Assembly: GCF_008326425.1 (NCBI RefSeq)
Contig: NZ_AP018929.1
Span: 1,254,875-1,318,874 of the forward strand
Direction: 5' to 3'
DNA: 64,000 nucleotides
DNA from: Sulfuracidifex tepidarius
GTDB taxonomy: Archaea; Thermoproteota; Thermoprotei_A; Sulfolobales; Sulfolobaceae
A program made the translations under genes and the position numbers. Shown one piece after another: positions 53,575 to 63,430 of the stretch. How positions within the stretch are numbered: the first letter of the stretch is position 1; the number at the start of each line of letters is the position of its first letter. A model generated the notes under the pieces. The model ran no database searches, was not told where the DNA came from, and saw only the letters and a program-made list of their open reading frames with translations.

Positions 53575-55413
53575 ATGATCCTCCCAGACGACTGTGAAGA
53601 CAAGGAATGGGTCATTCCGACCAGGACGGGAGGCTATTCCTCCTCCACTGTCTGTGGGGTCAACTCCAGGACGTACCACGGCTTCCTAGTTGTACCGCAG
53701 AACCCTCCTCACTTCAGGTTTCTAGTCCTGTCTAAGTTCGAGGACTTCTTGAGGCTAGGAAAGGAGGAAGTGCCCCTGAACACTAATCACTACATGGGAG
53801 GATTCTATCCGGACGGTTACAAGTTCATTACCAGATTTGAGAGGGGAAGGAACTACGTCAGGTGGTACTACGAGTATGGTACGGTTGACATTGAGAAGAC
53901 CTTGGTCGTGAACCAGCTATACAACGCAGTGGACGTCATTTACAAGTCAACCAGGGGCACCTTCAAGGTATGTCCCCTCCTGACGTACAGGAGCCATCAC
54001 CTGACGTGGAAGAACAGACAAGGTTTCTTCATGATGGAAACTCAGGACAACAAGATAAACGTCCTCTTTGAGAACAAGAAAATCCTGACCATGGAGGTAG
54101 AAGGGGACAACAGGATAGAGCCCACAGGGTATTGGTACTACAACTTCATGTATAAGCTAGACAAGGAAAACGGCTCGAACTATCAGGAGGACCTTTACAA
54201 CCCTTTCTGTGTTTACTCTACCTCAAACCAGCTGGTCATCCACGCTTACAGCGGCGAGAAGCCGAATTCCCCACCATCTTTTAAGGTAATGCACAGAGAC
54301 CCCGTGAGGTTGTTGGGGGAATCTTCTTTGGATTTCCTAGTAAAGGGAGACAAAGGATGGGCTTTGATAGCCGGCTATCACTGGTTCGATGAGTGGGGAA
54401 GGGACACTTTCGTATCCATGGAGGGAGCACTCCTAATGAACGGGGGGGCCAGGGAAGCTTCGGACATAATAAAGAGGTATTTCCTTGATGAGGAGAAAGG
54501 AATGTTGCCAAACAACTACATAGACTACAACGGAGAACCGATATACCGAGGAGTAGACGTCTCCCTGTGGGGGATCAACGCGGTCTACAGGTACTATACC
54601 TATACTCATGACAAGGATCTGGTGAAACAAGTGTTTGAAAACATGCAGGACGTGATCGAATGGTACACCAAGGGAAACGGAATAGTATACAACAAGGAAG
54701 GACTGATCTTCCATCGAGGTGCCCCGAGGACTTGGATGGACGCCCAGTATGACGGAGTTGTAGTGACCCCGAGAGAAGGCGCTGCGGTAGAAGTGAATGC
54801 TCTATGGTACAACGCGTTGATGGAGATGAACTTCCTCTCAAAGGTTTTAGGGGAAGGAGATGATAGATTCGTTGAGGGCGCTGAGAGGACTAAGAAGTCG
54901 TTCCTGTCCTCGTTTTTAGGGGAGAACTACCTTCATGACATGATAGACTGGGACGGTAGACCTGACAGATCGCTTAGACCCAACCAGATACTTGCAGTTT
55001 CATTACCTTTCCCTCTAGTCGAGGGGGAAAAAGCTAGAAAGGTAGTGAGGGCAGTGGAAGATTCTCTCTTCAGACCTTACGGGCTGAGTTCCCTCTCTAG
55101 AAGTTCACCGGATTACAAGCCAGTATACAAGGGAGATCGGGCCTCTAGGGACAACGCTTACCACAACGGTCCTATATGGCCTTGGTTGCTAGGGAGCTTC
55201 ATAGATGCAAAAATAAGGATGGAGGACAACCAGATCATGTTGAAATTGCTCATTGACCAACTCAGACCACTCCTTTCCTTAGCGGAGAGAAACGGAGGTT
55301 ATCTACCAGAGATCTTCGATGATGTACCACCTTACAAGCCTAGAGGATGCATAGCACAAGCGTGGAGCAACGCAGAGGTGTATAGGGGTATAACTAAGTT
55401 GATCAACCTTTAG
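53575..55413 (+). CDS. Amylo-alpha-1,6-glucosidase (glycogen debranching type)
   Basis: GGYSSSTVCGVNSRTYHGFLV opens the archaeal/bacterial GDE N-domain. WFDEWGRDTFVSMEGALL, PRTWMDAQYDGVVVTPREGAAVEVNALWYNAL and DNAYHNGPIWPWLLG mark the alpha/alpha barrel with its catalytic acids. At 612 residues it is normal length. It removes alpha-1,6 branches in the glycogen pathway, and is the third gene of the rightward arm. Confidence 0.85.
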   Translation: MILPDDCEDKEWVIPTRTGGYSSSTVCGVNSRTYHGFLVVPQNPPHFRFLVLSKFEDFLRLGKEEVPLNTNHYMGGFYPDGYKFITRFERGRNYVRWYYEYGTVDIEKTLVVNQLYNAVDVIYKSTRGTFKVCPLLTYRSHHLTWKNRQGFFMMETQDNKINVLFENKKILTMEVEGDNRIEPTGYWYYNFMYKLDKENGSNYQEDLYNPFCVYSTSNQLVIHAYSGEKPNSPPSFKVMHRDPVRLLGESSLDFLVKGDKGWALIAGYHWFDEWGRDTFVSMEGALLMNGGAREASDIIKRYFLDEEKGMLPNNYIDYNGEPIYRGVDVSLWGINAVYRYYTYTHDKDLVKQVFENMQDVIEWYTKGNGIVYNKEGLIFHRGAPRTWMDAQYDGVVVTPREGAAVEVNALWYNALMEMNFLSKVLGEGDDRFVEGAERTKKSFLSSFLGENYLHDMIDWDGRPDRSLRPNQILAVSLPFPLVEGEKARKVVRAVEDSLFRPYGLSSLSRSSPDYKPVYKGDRASRDNAYHNGPIWPWLLGSFIDAKIRMEDNQIMLKLLIDQLRPLLSLAERNGGYLPEIFDDVPPYKPRGCIAQAWSNAEVYRGITKLINL

Positions 55414-55752
55414 TGCTCTAATTCTCTTCAAGCTTGACAACTCTAGGAGGAATTAATACTATATACTATAAATCTTGTTGCAAATATCTAGATTTTTCTC
55501 TTCAATTCTTGATATCTTAGTTTCTCTCTCCTCTCTGAGTTATAGGCAGAGACTTGGTTCACGTCCCTTTGTTTCTGCCCGTTAGATACCGAGAAAGGAT
55601 AAAGAGTAAGTTGTTAACTTACTTTTTTCTATCAATAAAAGTAAATAATTTTCTTAATTTCTTTCATACATTAATAAAAAAGTATAAGTTTACACATAGG
55701 GTATTAGTAAACTAAAGTAAGTTTAAATATATAAAACAATATAAGATATATC
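55414..55752. promoter_or_regulatory. Intergenic promoter region before the sugar transporter
   Basis: AT-rich interval with TTTAAATATATAAAA at about 55720-55735, the probable TATA box of the following gene. No gene or RNA is seen. Confidence 0.5.
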
Positions 55753-57159
55753 ATGGCTCAACCTAAGGAAAGGGATGTAATAATAGAGAAATTGGACTCT
55801 CATTCAACAACTTCGATTTACTGGTCCCTGACCATCCTTGCCACAATAGGCGGGTTCCTGTTCGGATATGACACGTCTAACATAGGTTCAGCTCTAGACC
55901 TAATGAAGAGCGTGTTTCCAGGTCTATCGTCACCTTTGGTAGAGGGGTACTTAGTTGCCGGAGCTTCTCTCGGTGCAGCTGTAGGTGCCATCATAGCAGG
56001 CCCCGTGACAGATAAGTTCGGAAGGAAGTCAATGTTGATAGCTGACGCTGCAATCTATGCAATAGGTGCCATAGTTTCAGCGTTCACGGTGAACGTGCCT
56101 ATGATCCTTGTAGCTAGGACCTTCATAGGGTTAGCAATCGGAGCTGACTCCGGAATAGCTACAGCTTACATTGCTGAGTATGCTCCCAAATCGAGGAGAG
56201 GTTCTCTTTCCATTTTACAACAATGGATGATAACGATAGGGATACTGTCAGCTTACCTCGTCGGCCTTGCGACTCTTTACATCCTGCCTTCTTATGCGTT
56301 CTCCCTGGACTGGAGGATAATGCTCGGGGTCGCCGCTATCCCAGCGCTGATAGGCTTAGCTTTCAGGTTCAGAATGCCCGAGTCGCCGAGGTGGCTGATA
56401 GAGAATGGTAAGTTCTCGAAGCTCAAGAGCGACTTGTCTAAGTTGGGAATAGAGGTAAGTGAAGACGACTTGAAAGGGATAAAGCTCCCTAAGAAGGGGA
56501 AGATAACTCCTGGAATAAAGAGAGCCCTTCTGATAGCTGGGCTTTTCATGGTATTTCAACAGATAACCGGCATAAACATCCCGTTCTACTACGGACCTAC
56601 TATCCTGTCCAAGTACTTCTCTGCTTCAGGCGAGGTTTCTACAATAGAGGTTGGAATAATGGCAACGACAGTACTTGCAATAATTAACGTAGCTGCTACT
56701 TACATAGGTTTCAAATACATCGATTCTTACGGAAGGAAATCCATTGCTAGACTCGGATACGCGGGAATGGCAGTCTTCATGATCCTCGGAATTGCCTCGT
56801 TCATCTTGACCTCTGGCATAATTAAGACAGTTGGACTAATGGTTGCGTTCTCAGGTTTCATAATCTTCTTCGCCTTCGGTGTAGGAGGTACGGGGTGGCT
56901 AATTCAGGGAGAGTACTTCCCAACTGAGGTCAGAGGGAGAATGGCAGCGACTGTAGCCTTCATAGATTGGATAGCAAACTTCGCTATAACCGAGATATTC
57001 CCTGTCATGGACTCGAGCGTGGGACTTGGAGTGAGCATGGGTATATTTGCACTGTTGTCGATAGTCGCCGTAGTCTTCGTCATGACGTCAGTACCTGAAA
57101 CTAAGGGTTTGTCGGTGGAGGAGATAGCTGAGATGTTTGAGAAGAAAGCCAGTAGCTAG
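55753..57159 (+). CDS. Sugar-porter MFS transporter
   Basis: The 468-residue protein has 12 membrane helices. [19 protein letters not shown] (helix 1), [40 protein letters not shown] and [16 protein letters not shown] are the complete set of sugar-porter family motifs. [17 protein letters not shown] segment in helix 7 matches the sugar-contact region. It probably imports a monosaccharide, which would feed the adjacent glycogen cluster. Composition is chromosomal, unlike the MFS genes at 21-23 kb. Confidence 0.85.
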   Translation: MAQPKERDVIIEKLDSHSTTSIYWSLTILATIGGFLFGYDTSNIGSALDLMKSVFPGLSSPLVEGYLVAGASLGAAVGAIIAGPVTDKFGRKSMLIADAAIYAIGAIVSAFTVNVPMILVARTFIGLAIGADSGIATAYIAEYAPKSRRGSLSILQQWMITIGILSAYLVGLATLYILPSYAFSLDWRIMLGVAAIPALIGLAFRFRMPESPRWLIENGKFSKLKSDLSKLGIEVSEDDLKGIKLPKKGKITPGIKRALLIAGLFMVFQQITGINIPFYYGPTILSKYFSASGEVSTIEVGIMATTVLAIINVAATYIGFKYIDSYGRKSIARLGYAGMAVFMILGIASFILTSGIIKTVGLMVAFSGFIIFFAFGVGGTGWLIQGEYFPTEVRGRMAATVAFIDWIANFAITEIFPVMDSSVGLGVSMGIFALLSIVAVVFVMTSVPETKGLSVEEIAEMFEKKASS

Positions 57160-57492
57160 AGAGGAGAGAAATTATTGCCTTCTCTCTAACCTTTAACCTT
57201 TTCTTTCTTGGATTTTGTAATCTTAACCTTTTTGAATACCTAGTCAGGCCTTAAAGGTCAAGCTAAACCTTACAGCTAAATTTGAGTTCATAATCATGTA
57301 GAGTGAACCCACGGCAATGTTGCTCCATTAAAGTCTGATAAAATATAATTTCAGTTTCCCCAAATTCGTCTTATCCTCTCACGTCACCAAACACGTAGTT
57401 TTCATATCAGGGGAGTCATAGAACTAACATCAGCCATATCTTATACTCTTCGTTAGATTTATATATAGAAGAGGAAAATGATAATTTGAGTT
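57160..57492. promoter_or_regulatory. Intergenic region with the tRNA-Asp promoter
   Basis: TTTATATATA at 57458-57467 lies about 30 bp before the mature tRNA-Asp 5' end. The rest shows only A/T-rich sequence; no gene is seen. Confidence 0.55.
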
Positions 57493-57565
57493 GCCGTGGT
57501 AGTCTAGTGGCCTAGGATGGGGGCCTGTCGAGCCCCTGACCCGGGTTCAAATCCCGGCCGCGGCG
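57493..57565 (+). tRNA. tRNA-Asp (anticodon GTC), intact
   Basis: GCCGTGG pairs with CCGCGGC (one U-G), the D arm carries AGTCTAGTGGCCTA, the anticodon arm GGGGC/GCCCC encloses CTGTCGA (GTC), and the T arm has GGTTCAAATCC. Its 3' 42 bases are identical to 18180-18221 in inverted orientation, marking it as the tRNA that gave rise to the attachment cores. Confidence 0.9.
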
Positions 57566-57664
57566 CCTTTCTTTCCTTAAATGGAAGATAGTTTGGTTAT
57601 TATGATCATTAGATTATATCTACACCTAATTAAATCATCATTTTAAAAAAAAACAAAAACACAC

Positions 57665-58130
57665 ATGGCTAACTCTCTTCTTCCCCCTGAACGAATTATT
57701 GATGAGTTTTTATGGTTACGTATCGAAAAGCTTAATGGTAATTTTTCCCCAATACGAATCATGGATATTAACATAGATATTAACATAAGTACGGAGGTTT
57801 ACTATGACGAAGTTGAGGAGCTCTTAGACAAGGGTGATCTTGTTCAGACCCGTGAGAAGTACTACAAAGCGGCTGAGGATTTAATCAAGCTTTTAGCTAT
57901 CCAGAATAATTTAAAAAATATTATAGGAACTGTTGAAAAGAGGGAAGATAGGAGAGCGAAGATTTGTTTAAAGCGTCCAAGTTACTGAGGTCTAATGACG
58001 CTAAGATACTCAAGTTTTGGGCAATTGCATGAGTTCTTCACGTTGATAGGTTCCATGAGATGGGCTTAAGTGAGAAGGAAGTGAACTAAAGGAGGACGTA
58101 AAAAGGCTGATTTCTATCGTAGATATCTGA
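57665..58130 (+). pseudogene. PaREP1-family protein, frameshifted
   Basis: The first frame reads EEVYYDEVEELLDKGDLVQTREKYYKAAEDLIKLLAI-like sequence typical of PaREP1 proteins and then stops after LKRPSY. Further on, in another frame, VDRFHEMGLSEKEV and EDVKRLISIV, which belong to the same family's C-terminus, can be read with additional stops between. So the gene is a decayed copy. PaREP1 genes often lie near tRNA and plasmid insertion sites. Confidence 0.6.
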
Positions 58131-58219
58131 TGAAATTTTTTTAATATTTATAGTAATTCAAGAAGCCGTTCGAATCGTCATCCCTTAGAGAATTATAACC
58201 GGTCTACCTACTTTACCGC

Positions 58220-58561
58220 ATGACGTCTGAACTGGAGAGGAAAATAGCTTACTGGAGGTGTCAAAACAAACCCGTGATTTTCATAGCGAAGACCTTGAAA
58301 ATACCTTGCGACGACGTGAGGAAGGTATTGTTCTCGTGGAAAAAGAGGACTCAAGGATATCTTGATTCACTTGAAGCTAAAACCGTCCTCTTGAACCCTG
58401 ACATCAGGGGTTTACTCCATTCAACTGACCTTACTTCTGATTACGCGGTGAAGTTGTTATCTAACGAGAACGTGGTAAATTACATGGTGCTCAACAGGAA
58501 CGAGAAACACAACAGATACATGGACTGTTTGAGGTACCACATACTACTGGTGCAGGGCTAA
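58220..58561 (+). CDS. Small helical protein with helix-turn-helix-like start
   Basis: No named family. ELERKIAYWRCQNKPVIFIAKTLKIPCDDVRKVLFSWKKRTQGYL resembles a helix-turn-helix of the resolvase type, followed by helices (AVKLLSNENVVNYMVLNRNEKHNRYMDCLRYH). It ends with a four-base overlap with the convergent amidohydrolase stop. Confidence 0.5.
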   Translation: MTSELERKIAYWRCQNKPVIFIAKTLKIPCDDVRKVLFSWKKRTQGYLDSLEAKTVLLNPDIRGLLHSTDLTSDYAVKLLSNENVVNYMVLNRNEKHNRYMDCLRYHILLVQG

Positions 58562-59787
58562 GGCCTTCTTCTCACCTTCTCCCACCCGTTTACGTTAACC
58601 ATATTCCCATCCCTAGCTACCACTCTCCCATCTCTGATCACATACCTAGGGGGTTCCATGAACCTGAGGACGTCCTCAACGTTGTCAACTCCCATGACCA
58701 GCAGGTTAGCTGGTTTCCCTTCTTCCAAACCGTACTGGAGCCTCCATGCCCTTGCTGCATTGTAAGTTATCAGGTTCAAGCTACGCTTTATCTCCTCGAT
58801 GCTCATTTGATCCATGTGAACAGCCATGAAGAGGGGCTGGAGCATGTTCCCATTCCCTAGTGGATACCAAGGGTCTATCATGCAGTCCTGTCCTAATGCT
58901 ACGTTGACTCCCATGGAAGTCATGAGCCTTATAGGCGCTACGCCTCTCCTCTTGGGATAACCGTCCATCCTTCCCTGCAACATCACGTTTATGAGGGGAT
59001 TCGGAACTACGGTCACTCCGGCCTTAGCTACCATTGACAGGAGCTTCCTGGTGTAGTTCTGATCCCAGCTGTGCATTGCAGTGACATGACCAGCAGTTAC
59101 CCTCCCCTCCCAACCGTTAGTCAAGGTGTTCTTCACTACGACTTCAAGGAACCTCGAGTTCGGGTCGTCGGTCTCGTCCACGTGGCCGTCCACGTCCTTG
59201 CCCATTTCCCTCGCTAAGGAGAACGCGAACTCCACCGAGCGTACTCCGTCCTCTCTGGTGAGCTCTGCATGAGGTATCATCCCGACGTTGTCTACGCCCT
59301 CTTCCATGGCCCTTCTTAGGTATTCGTCGTTTCCCCTGTCTGTGAATATTCCGTCCTGTGGGAAAGCCGTGAGCTGGAGGTCAACAACCCCTCTGAACTT
59401 GTCCCTTACCCTCTTCAGGCCCCTCACCAACTTGAACGACTTCTCAGTTACGTCCACGTGAGACCTGACCCATAATGTGCCGTAAGCTAGCATCAGCTTC
59501 AGCGCTACACTAGCCCTCTCCTCAACTTCCTGTTCGCTTAGTTTCCCCTTGATTTCCCTCCACCTCTCTATTCCTTCCCAGAGTGTACCGCTCATGTTCT
59601 CGTTGCCTGAAAACACGCTGTCCAAGTGGAAATGCATGTTAAAGAAGGGAGGAATCACAAGACCTCCTTCAGCGTCAATACTTTCATTGTCCCCCTCACA
59701 ACTCTCCTTTAGACAAGTTATCCTTCCATCCTCTATTCCCACCTCTACCTTTCTACCGTCCAAGAGCCTGGCGTTTTTTACCTTCAT
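58558..59787 (-). CDS. Amidohydrolase, cytosine-deaminase-like
   Basis: The protein (about 409 aa) has FNMHFHLDSVF (HxH metal ligands), HVDVTEKSF, HVDETDDPNSR, GHVTAMHSW and NVALGQDCMIDPWYPLGNGNML (final Asp). This is the CodA/D-aminoacylase-like amidohydrolase pattern of cytosine or isoguanine deaminases. ATG 59787 is preferred over an in-frame start at 59841 because the protein then starts at the first beta strand (MKVKNARLLDGRKVEVG). It diverges from the ABC transporter. Confidence 0.75.
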   Translation of the reverse strand: MKVKNARLLDGRKVEVGIEDGRITCLKESCEGDNESIDAEGGLVIPPFFNMHFHLDSVFSGNENMSGTLWEGIERWREIKGKLSEQEVEERASVALKLMLAYGTLWVRSHVDVTEKSFKLVRGLKRVRDKFRGVVDLQLTAFPQDGIFTDRGNDEYLRRAMEEGVDNVGMIPHAELTREDGVRSVEFAFSLAREMGKDVDGHVDETDDPNSRFLEVVVKNTLTNGWEGRVTAGHVTAMHSWDQNYTRKLLSMVAKAGVTVVPNPLINVMLQGRMDGYPKRRGVAPIRLMTSMGVNVALGQDCMIDPWYPLGNGNMLQPLFMAVHMDQMSIEEIKRSLNLITYNAARAWRLQYGLEEGKPANLLVMGVDNVEDVLRFMEPPRYVIRDGRVVARDGNMVNVNGWEKVRRRP

Positions 59788-59846
59788 GATGGAAAGCACG
59801 ATTTCGCGAAAAAATCTTTTATAGATGGACAGGCTATCCAACCTCC
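59788..59846. promoter_or_regulatory. Divergent promoter with central palindrome
   Basis: TTTTATAG (59817-59824) lies about 27 bp from the rightward ATG and about 33 bp from the leftward one, so one TATA element may serve both. The adjoining TTTCGCGAAA (59802-59811) is a perfect 10-bp palindrome and possible operator. Confidence 0.5.
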
Positions 59847-60893
59847 ATGGACTACAGAGTTGTTGCGGGGATAGCGTTGCTCGTGGTAGGGATAGGGTTC
59901 ACTCTCGGTGCTTTCGAACTTTCCTCTTCCCATGTCGAGATAGGAAGCAAGTCTCAGGGGAGCTATTATCCCTTGACTGTGGTGGACGGGCTGGGTCAGA
60001 CCATCACGGTGAGCTCGTATCCTTCTAGAATAGTGAGCGTTGCTCCCAGCGACACCCAAATCCTGGTCTCCCTTGGATTGGGTAAGAACATAGTCGGAGT
60101 AGACTTCTACTCCGCTGAGCTTTTAGAAGAACTGAACGAGAGCTCTCAGATCCAGAACGCCCACGTCATAACTGGGGTTTATCCACTGAATGTGACGGGA
60201 ATAGTGGTCTTAAACCCTTCCATCGTGGTAGCTGACGCGGGACTTGAGGGATCGTATTATAACCAAATGAAGGACGCTAACCTGACTGTCTTCTACACGC
60301 ACGGAGATCTGGACGTGAACTTCCATGAGATAGAGAACGACGTCATGATGACTGCCACGGTGTTCGACAGAGTGAATGAAGGAAATCAACTGGTATCGTG
60401 GATGAACCAAAAGATAGGGGAATTCTCTTCCTCGAGTGACATTGGAAGCGTTGCCTATGTACTTTGGATCTGCCCTGATTTCTCTTTCTATACAGTAGGA
60501 GGAAACACGTTCATATCCAACGTTATGGCTCACGCAGGAGGGACTAACGTGTTCTCCTCTCAGAGCGGTTATCCTCTAGATCATGTGTCCCAGTTGATAG
60601 AGAGCGACCCTGACGTGGTAGTTTTCACAGAAATGTACAACGTAAGCTACACCGAGAGCTTAATTCACGAAATGGAGCAGGAATATCCCGCCCTACATAA
60701 TGTGACGGCGTTCAAGGAAGGTAGAATTTACATCTTGGATCAAGGACTTCCTGTCTCGATCATGAACGAACCTGCACCGCTCTCAGTGTACGGCATATCG
60801 ATCGTTCACGAGATAATGGAAGACAAAGCCCCCCATGTGATAAACCAGTCTTGGGTCGAGGATGATCTGAATGTATCATTACCGATATTTTGA
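59847..60893 (+). CDS. ABC transporter substrate-binding protein (cobalamin/siderophore type)
   Basis: A hydrophobic N-terminal anchor (VVAGIALLVVGIGFTLGAF) is followed by TVVDGLGQTITVSSYPSRIVSVAPSDTQILVSLGLGKNIVGVDFYS, the typical start of cluster-A binding proteins of the BtuF/FhuD group. DPDVVVFTEM and VTAFKEGRIYIL mark the second lobe. It feeds the permease and ATPase encoded next. Ligand could be cobalamin, heme or an iron chelate. Confidence 0.75.
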   Translation: MDYRVVAGIALLVVGIGFTLGAFELSSSHVEIGSKSQGSYYPLTVVDGLGQTITVSSYPSRIVSVAPSDTQILVSLGLGKNIVGVDFYSAELLEELNESSQIQNAHVITGVYPLNVTGIVVLNPSIVVADAGLEGSYYNQMKDANLTVFYTHGDLDVNFHEIENDVMMTATVFDRVNEGNQLVSWMNQKIGEFSSSSDIGSVAYVLWICPDFSFYTVGGNTFISNVMAHAGGTNVFSSQSGYPLDHVSQLIESDPDVVVFTEMYNVSYTESLIHEMEQEYPALHNVTAFKEGRIYILDQGLPVSIMNEPAPLSVYGISIVHEIMEDKAPHVINQSWVEDDLNVSLPIF

Positions 60894-61857
60894 GGTGGTA
60901 GTCCTCCTCTCCTTGTTGGACGTAGTTTCGTTCTTCCTTTCACTTGTGTTCGGCGCAGTCTACATACCTCCTTCTCTCTTTTCCTCTCATCCGTACTCCT
61001 TCATTGTCTACTCCATAAGGTTCCCCACGGCGATCTCTACAGCGTCAATAGGGGCTGACTTGTCCCTCACCGGGCTTATACTCCAAATGATCCTGAGGAA
61101 CCCGGTCATGGACCCTTACGTTACCGGCACGGCTTCAGGAGCGGGTTTCGGAGCCGTCTTGACTTACGCCCTCTTAGCTTTCAATTTTCCCCTATTTCTG
61201 GTCCAAGGGATTTCGCCTTTCCTTGCCTTCATCTTCTCCATGGTAGCTACAGCTATGACGCTGGTAATAGGAAGGAAAGGAGATACGTACTCCCTTGTAA
61301 TTGGGGGAGTGGTAGTCTCGTATTTCTTCTCTGCGCTGATCATATTATCTGAGTCAGTCATTTCAAGGATCACACCAGAGGTTCCTCCCCTGCTCTTCTT
61401 TCTCTTCGGCGAAATAGACGACGTGAGCTGGACCGAGACCGCCATTCTCTTCAATGTTACCTTGGCGCTCGGGTACCTTTGCTACATCATCGGTAGAAAA
61501 ATAGATGTCCTGTCTCTGAGCGACGAAATATCTTTTAGCAAGAGTATAAACCCCGGAAGATACAGACTCCTGATCATAGTCCTTGTGAGTGCTGTGGTCA
61601 GCGTCGACGTGTCAGTAGGAGGAATAATAGGTTTCCTGGGAATAATAAGCCCGCACATAATGAGGGGTGTTCTAGGAGGGAGATCCACGGTGAGCATGGT
61701 GGTTCCAGTCTCATTGCTGGGCAGTTCTGTTCTCTTGCTCTCTAACGTGATATCCAGAGGTGCCCTAGGGTTCACACTTCCCTTGACTGCGGTCACTTCC
61801 CTCATTGCTGTACCCGTGATAACCTCAATCTTGAGGCGACACCCGAATGTTGATTAA
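60871..61857 (+). CDS. FecCD/BtuC-type permease
   Basis: Nine to ten membrane helices; GLILQMILRNPVMDPYVTGTASGAGFGAVLTY contains the RNPxxDPxxxG signature of FecCD permeases. GFLGIISPHIMRGVLGG is the coupling-helix motif for the ATPase. The 23-bp overlap with the binding-protein gene is longer than usual, so a start a few codons later (after the GAGGTGG at about 60890) is possible. The gene ends overlapping the ATPase start. Confidence 0.8.
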   Translation: MYHYRYFEVVVLLSLLDVVSFFLSLVFGAVYIPPSLFSSHPYSFIVYSIRFPTAISTASIGADLSLTGLILQMILRNPVMDPYVTGTASGAGFGAVLTYALLAFNFPLFLVQGISPFLAFIFSMVATAMTLVIGRKGDTYSLVIGGVVVSYFFSALIILSESVISRITPEVPPLLFFLFGEIDDVSWTETAILFNVTLALGYLCYIIGRKIDVLSLSDEISFSKSINPGRYRLLIIVLVSAVVSVDVSVGGIIGFLGIISPHIMRGVLGGRSTVSMVVPVSLLGSSVLLLSNVISRGALGFTLPLTAVTSLIAVPVITSILRRHPNVD

Positions 61858-62530
61858 AGGACTGTCAACTCAAATCCACGGAAAAGTTATCCTGAGTGAT
61901 GTTACAGTGAACTTCATGAAAGGGCTCAACGTGATTCTCGGACCCAACGGGTCTGGCAAGACGACGCTTTTACGTACCATCATAGGAATGATAGATCCAG
62001 TCATGGGAGAGATCACCCTCGACGAAGGAGAGATCGGCTATTCCCCGGCTGAGTTTTTCCCTGCTCCAATGAGGGTCATCGACGTCATGAGGTCGGGAAC
62101 CAGTGTGAGAGATTCAATTTATCTATCTTACCTTCAGGAGTTAGGTATGGACGAGTACAGAGAGAGGGAGTTCTCCACTCTCAGCTCTGGAGAGAAGAGG
62201 ATGGTCCTCGTTGCTAAAGCTCTAGCTGAGGGAAACTCAGTCCTGATGGATGAGCCTCTCTCGAACTTGGACGCTAGGAACTACGTTAGGCTAGTGAAAG
62301 CTATGAGGAAGTTCTCCAAGACCAAGACTATTATAGTTACCTCCCATGACGTTGAACTCGCGACTGTAGCAGACCATGTAGTCCTCATGAAGAATGGGAT
62401 GGTCTTCAAGGAGGGTGACCCGTCATCTGCTTTGACTGAGGAAACTCTGTCGACGCTGTACGACGTGAAAATGAGGAGAGTCAAGGTAGGTGAAAGAATA
62501 ATATTCGTCAAGGATATCTCTAATATATGA
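61847..62530 (+). CDS. ABC transporter ATPase (BtuD/FepC type)
   Basis: Walker A GPNGSGKTTLL, LSSGEKRMVLVAKAL signature, Walker B NSVLMDEPLSNLD and switch His in VTSHD are all present in the 227-residue protein. The ATG at 61847 overlaps the permease end by 11 bp. With its two partners it forms a complete three-component importer. Confidence 0.85.
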   Translation: MLIKGLSTQIHGKVILSDVTVNFMKGLNVILGPNGSGKTTLLRTIIGMIDPVMGEITLDEGEIGYSPAEFFPAPMRVIDVMRSGTSVRDSIYLSYLQELGMDEYREREFSTLSSGEKRMVLVAKALAEGNSVLMDEPLSNLDARNYVRLVKAMRKFSKTKTIIVTSHDVELATVADHVVLMKNGMVFKEGDPSSALTEETLSTLYDVKMRRVKVGERIIFVKDISNI

Positions 62531-63222
62531 AAATATCAGCTCCTTTCGCAGGACCAATATCCTTTCCTTTACTCGTCGCTAGAGACAGGGGATTGCTCAG
62601 GGGGTACGAACTATCTAACTCTTGTCAAGACAACAAGCTCGGTGAGGTAGTGCTAGACTCAATCACCAACATCTGGAGGATCGAAGACGAATACGAAGTG
62701 AGGTCAGGCGTATTCATAAAGATGTACTCGATGATAGGAAGGAAGGAGTCCAACGTGGTTTATACTGTGAGGAAGGGTACGTTAGCTGACTACAACGCTA
62801 GGCTTTACGCCTTACAACACGGGAAGGAAGTAGTGAACTTAACGCCTAATGAGGTAGTTAAAAAGGCTGAGGAGGGCTTCATGGGGATAGTAGGAAACGA
62901 GGTGAAAGTAGGAGAATCCCTGGAGGAAGAGTTCATGAGAGAAGGAATTTTAGCTCCGTCCTGTTTGATGGCGTTCAAGACAGACGACCCAGACGTGTTG
63001 AGGATTTACGATGACGGAATAAGGATAATAAACGAAGAACCTATTCTAGCCTCTTCGATAATATCAAGGGAGTCTGGTTATTATGACGAGGAGACAATGA
63101 GGAGGATAATCTCGCTTTATCACCATAGAAGAACCGAGGACAGGAATGAGCTGATGAAAGCTATCTCGATCTACTCCAAAGTTGAGCAGAACGTGAGCAA
63201 AATAAAGGTGGGTAACACATAA
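62527..63222 (+). CDS. DUF3834-like solute-binding-type protein
   Basis: The 231-residue protein starts MKISAPFAGPISFPLLVARD and has alternating strands and helices like a periplasmic-binding-fold lobe (DYNARLYALQHGKEVVNLT, GFMGIVGNEVKVGESLE). I recall a Sulfolobales-specific family of this type (DUF3834), considered related to solute-binding proteins. It has no signal peptide. Its ATG overlaps the ATPase stop by four bases, so it belongs to the transporter operon. Confidence 0.5.
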   Translation: MKISAPFAGPISFPLLVARDRGLLRGYELSNSCQDNKLGEVVLDSITNIWRIEDEYEVRSGVFIKMYSMIGRKESNVVYTVRKGTLADYNARLYALQHGKEVVNLTPNEVVKKAEEGFMGIVGNEVKVGESLEEEFMREGILAPSCLMAFKTDDPDVLRIYDDGIRIINEEPILASSIISRESGYYDEETMRRIISLYHHRRTEDRNELMKAISIYSKVEQNVSKIKVGNT

Positions 63223-63430
63223 GATTTCCATAGAAATGCGGTAGAGAAAAGGTAGGAGAGGACAAAAAGAGGTAGAAATCATTTTTGCATAAATTGTGAA
63301 AATATATGTAAGAAATTTTTTATCTTGATTGATTTTATTTCACAGGTTGATAACATAAGTGAGGTATGAGTTCCCTGCCAGGAGAGCTTGACAAAAATAA
63401 CTATATAACTTTTTTCCTTTCAGGGTCTTA

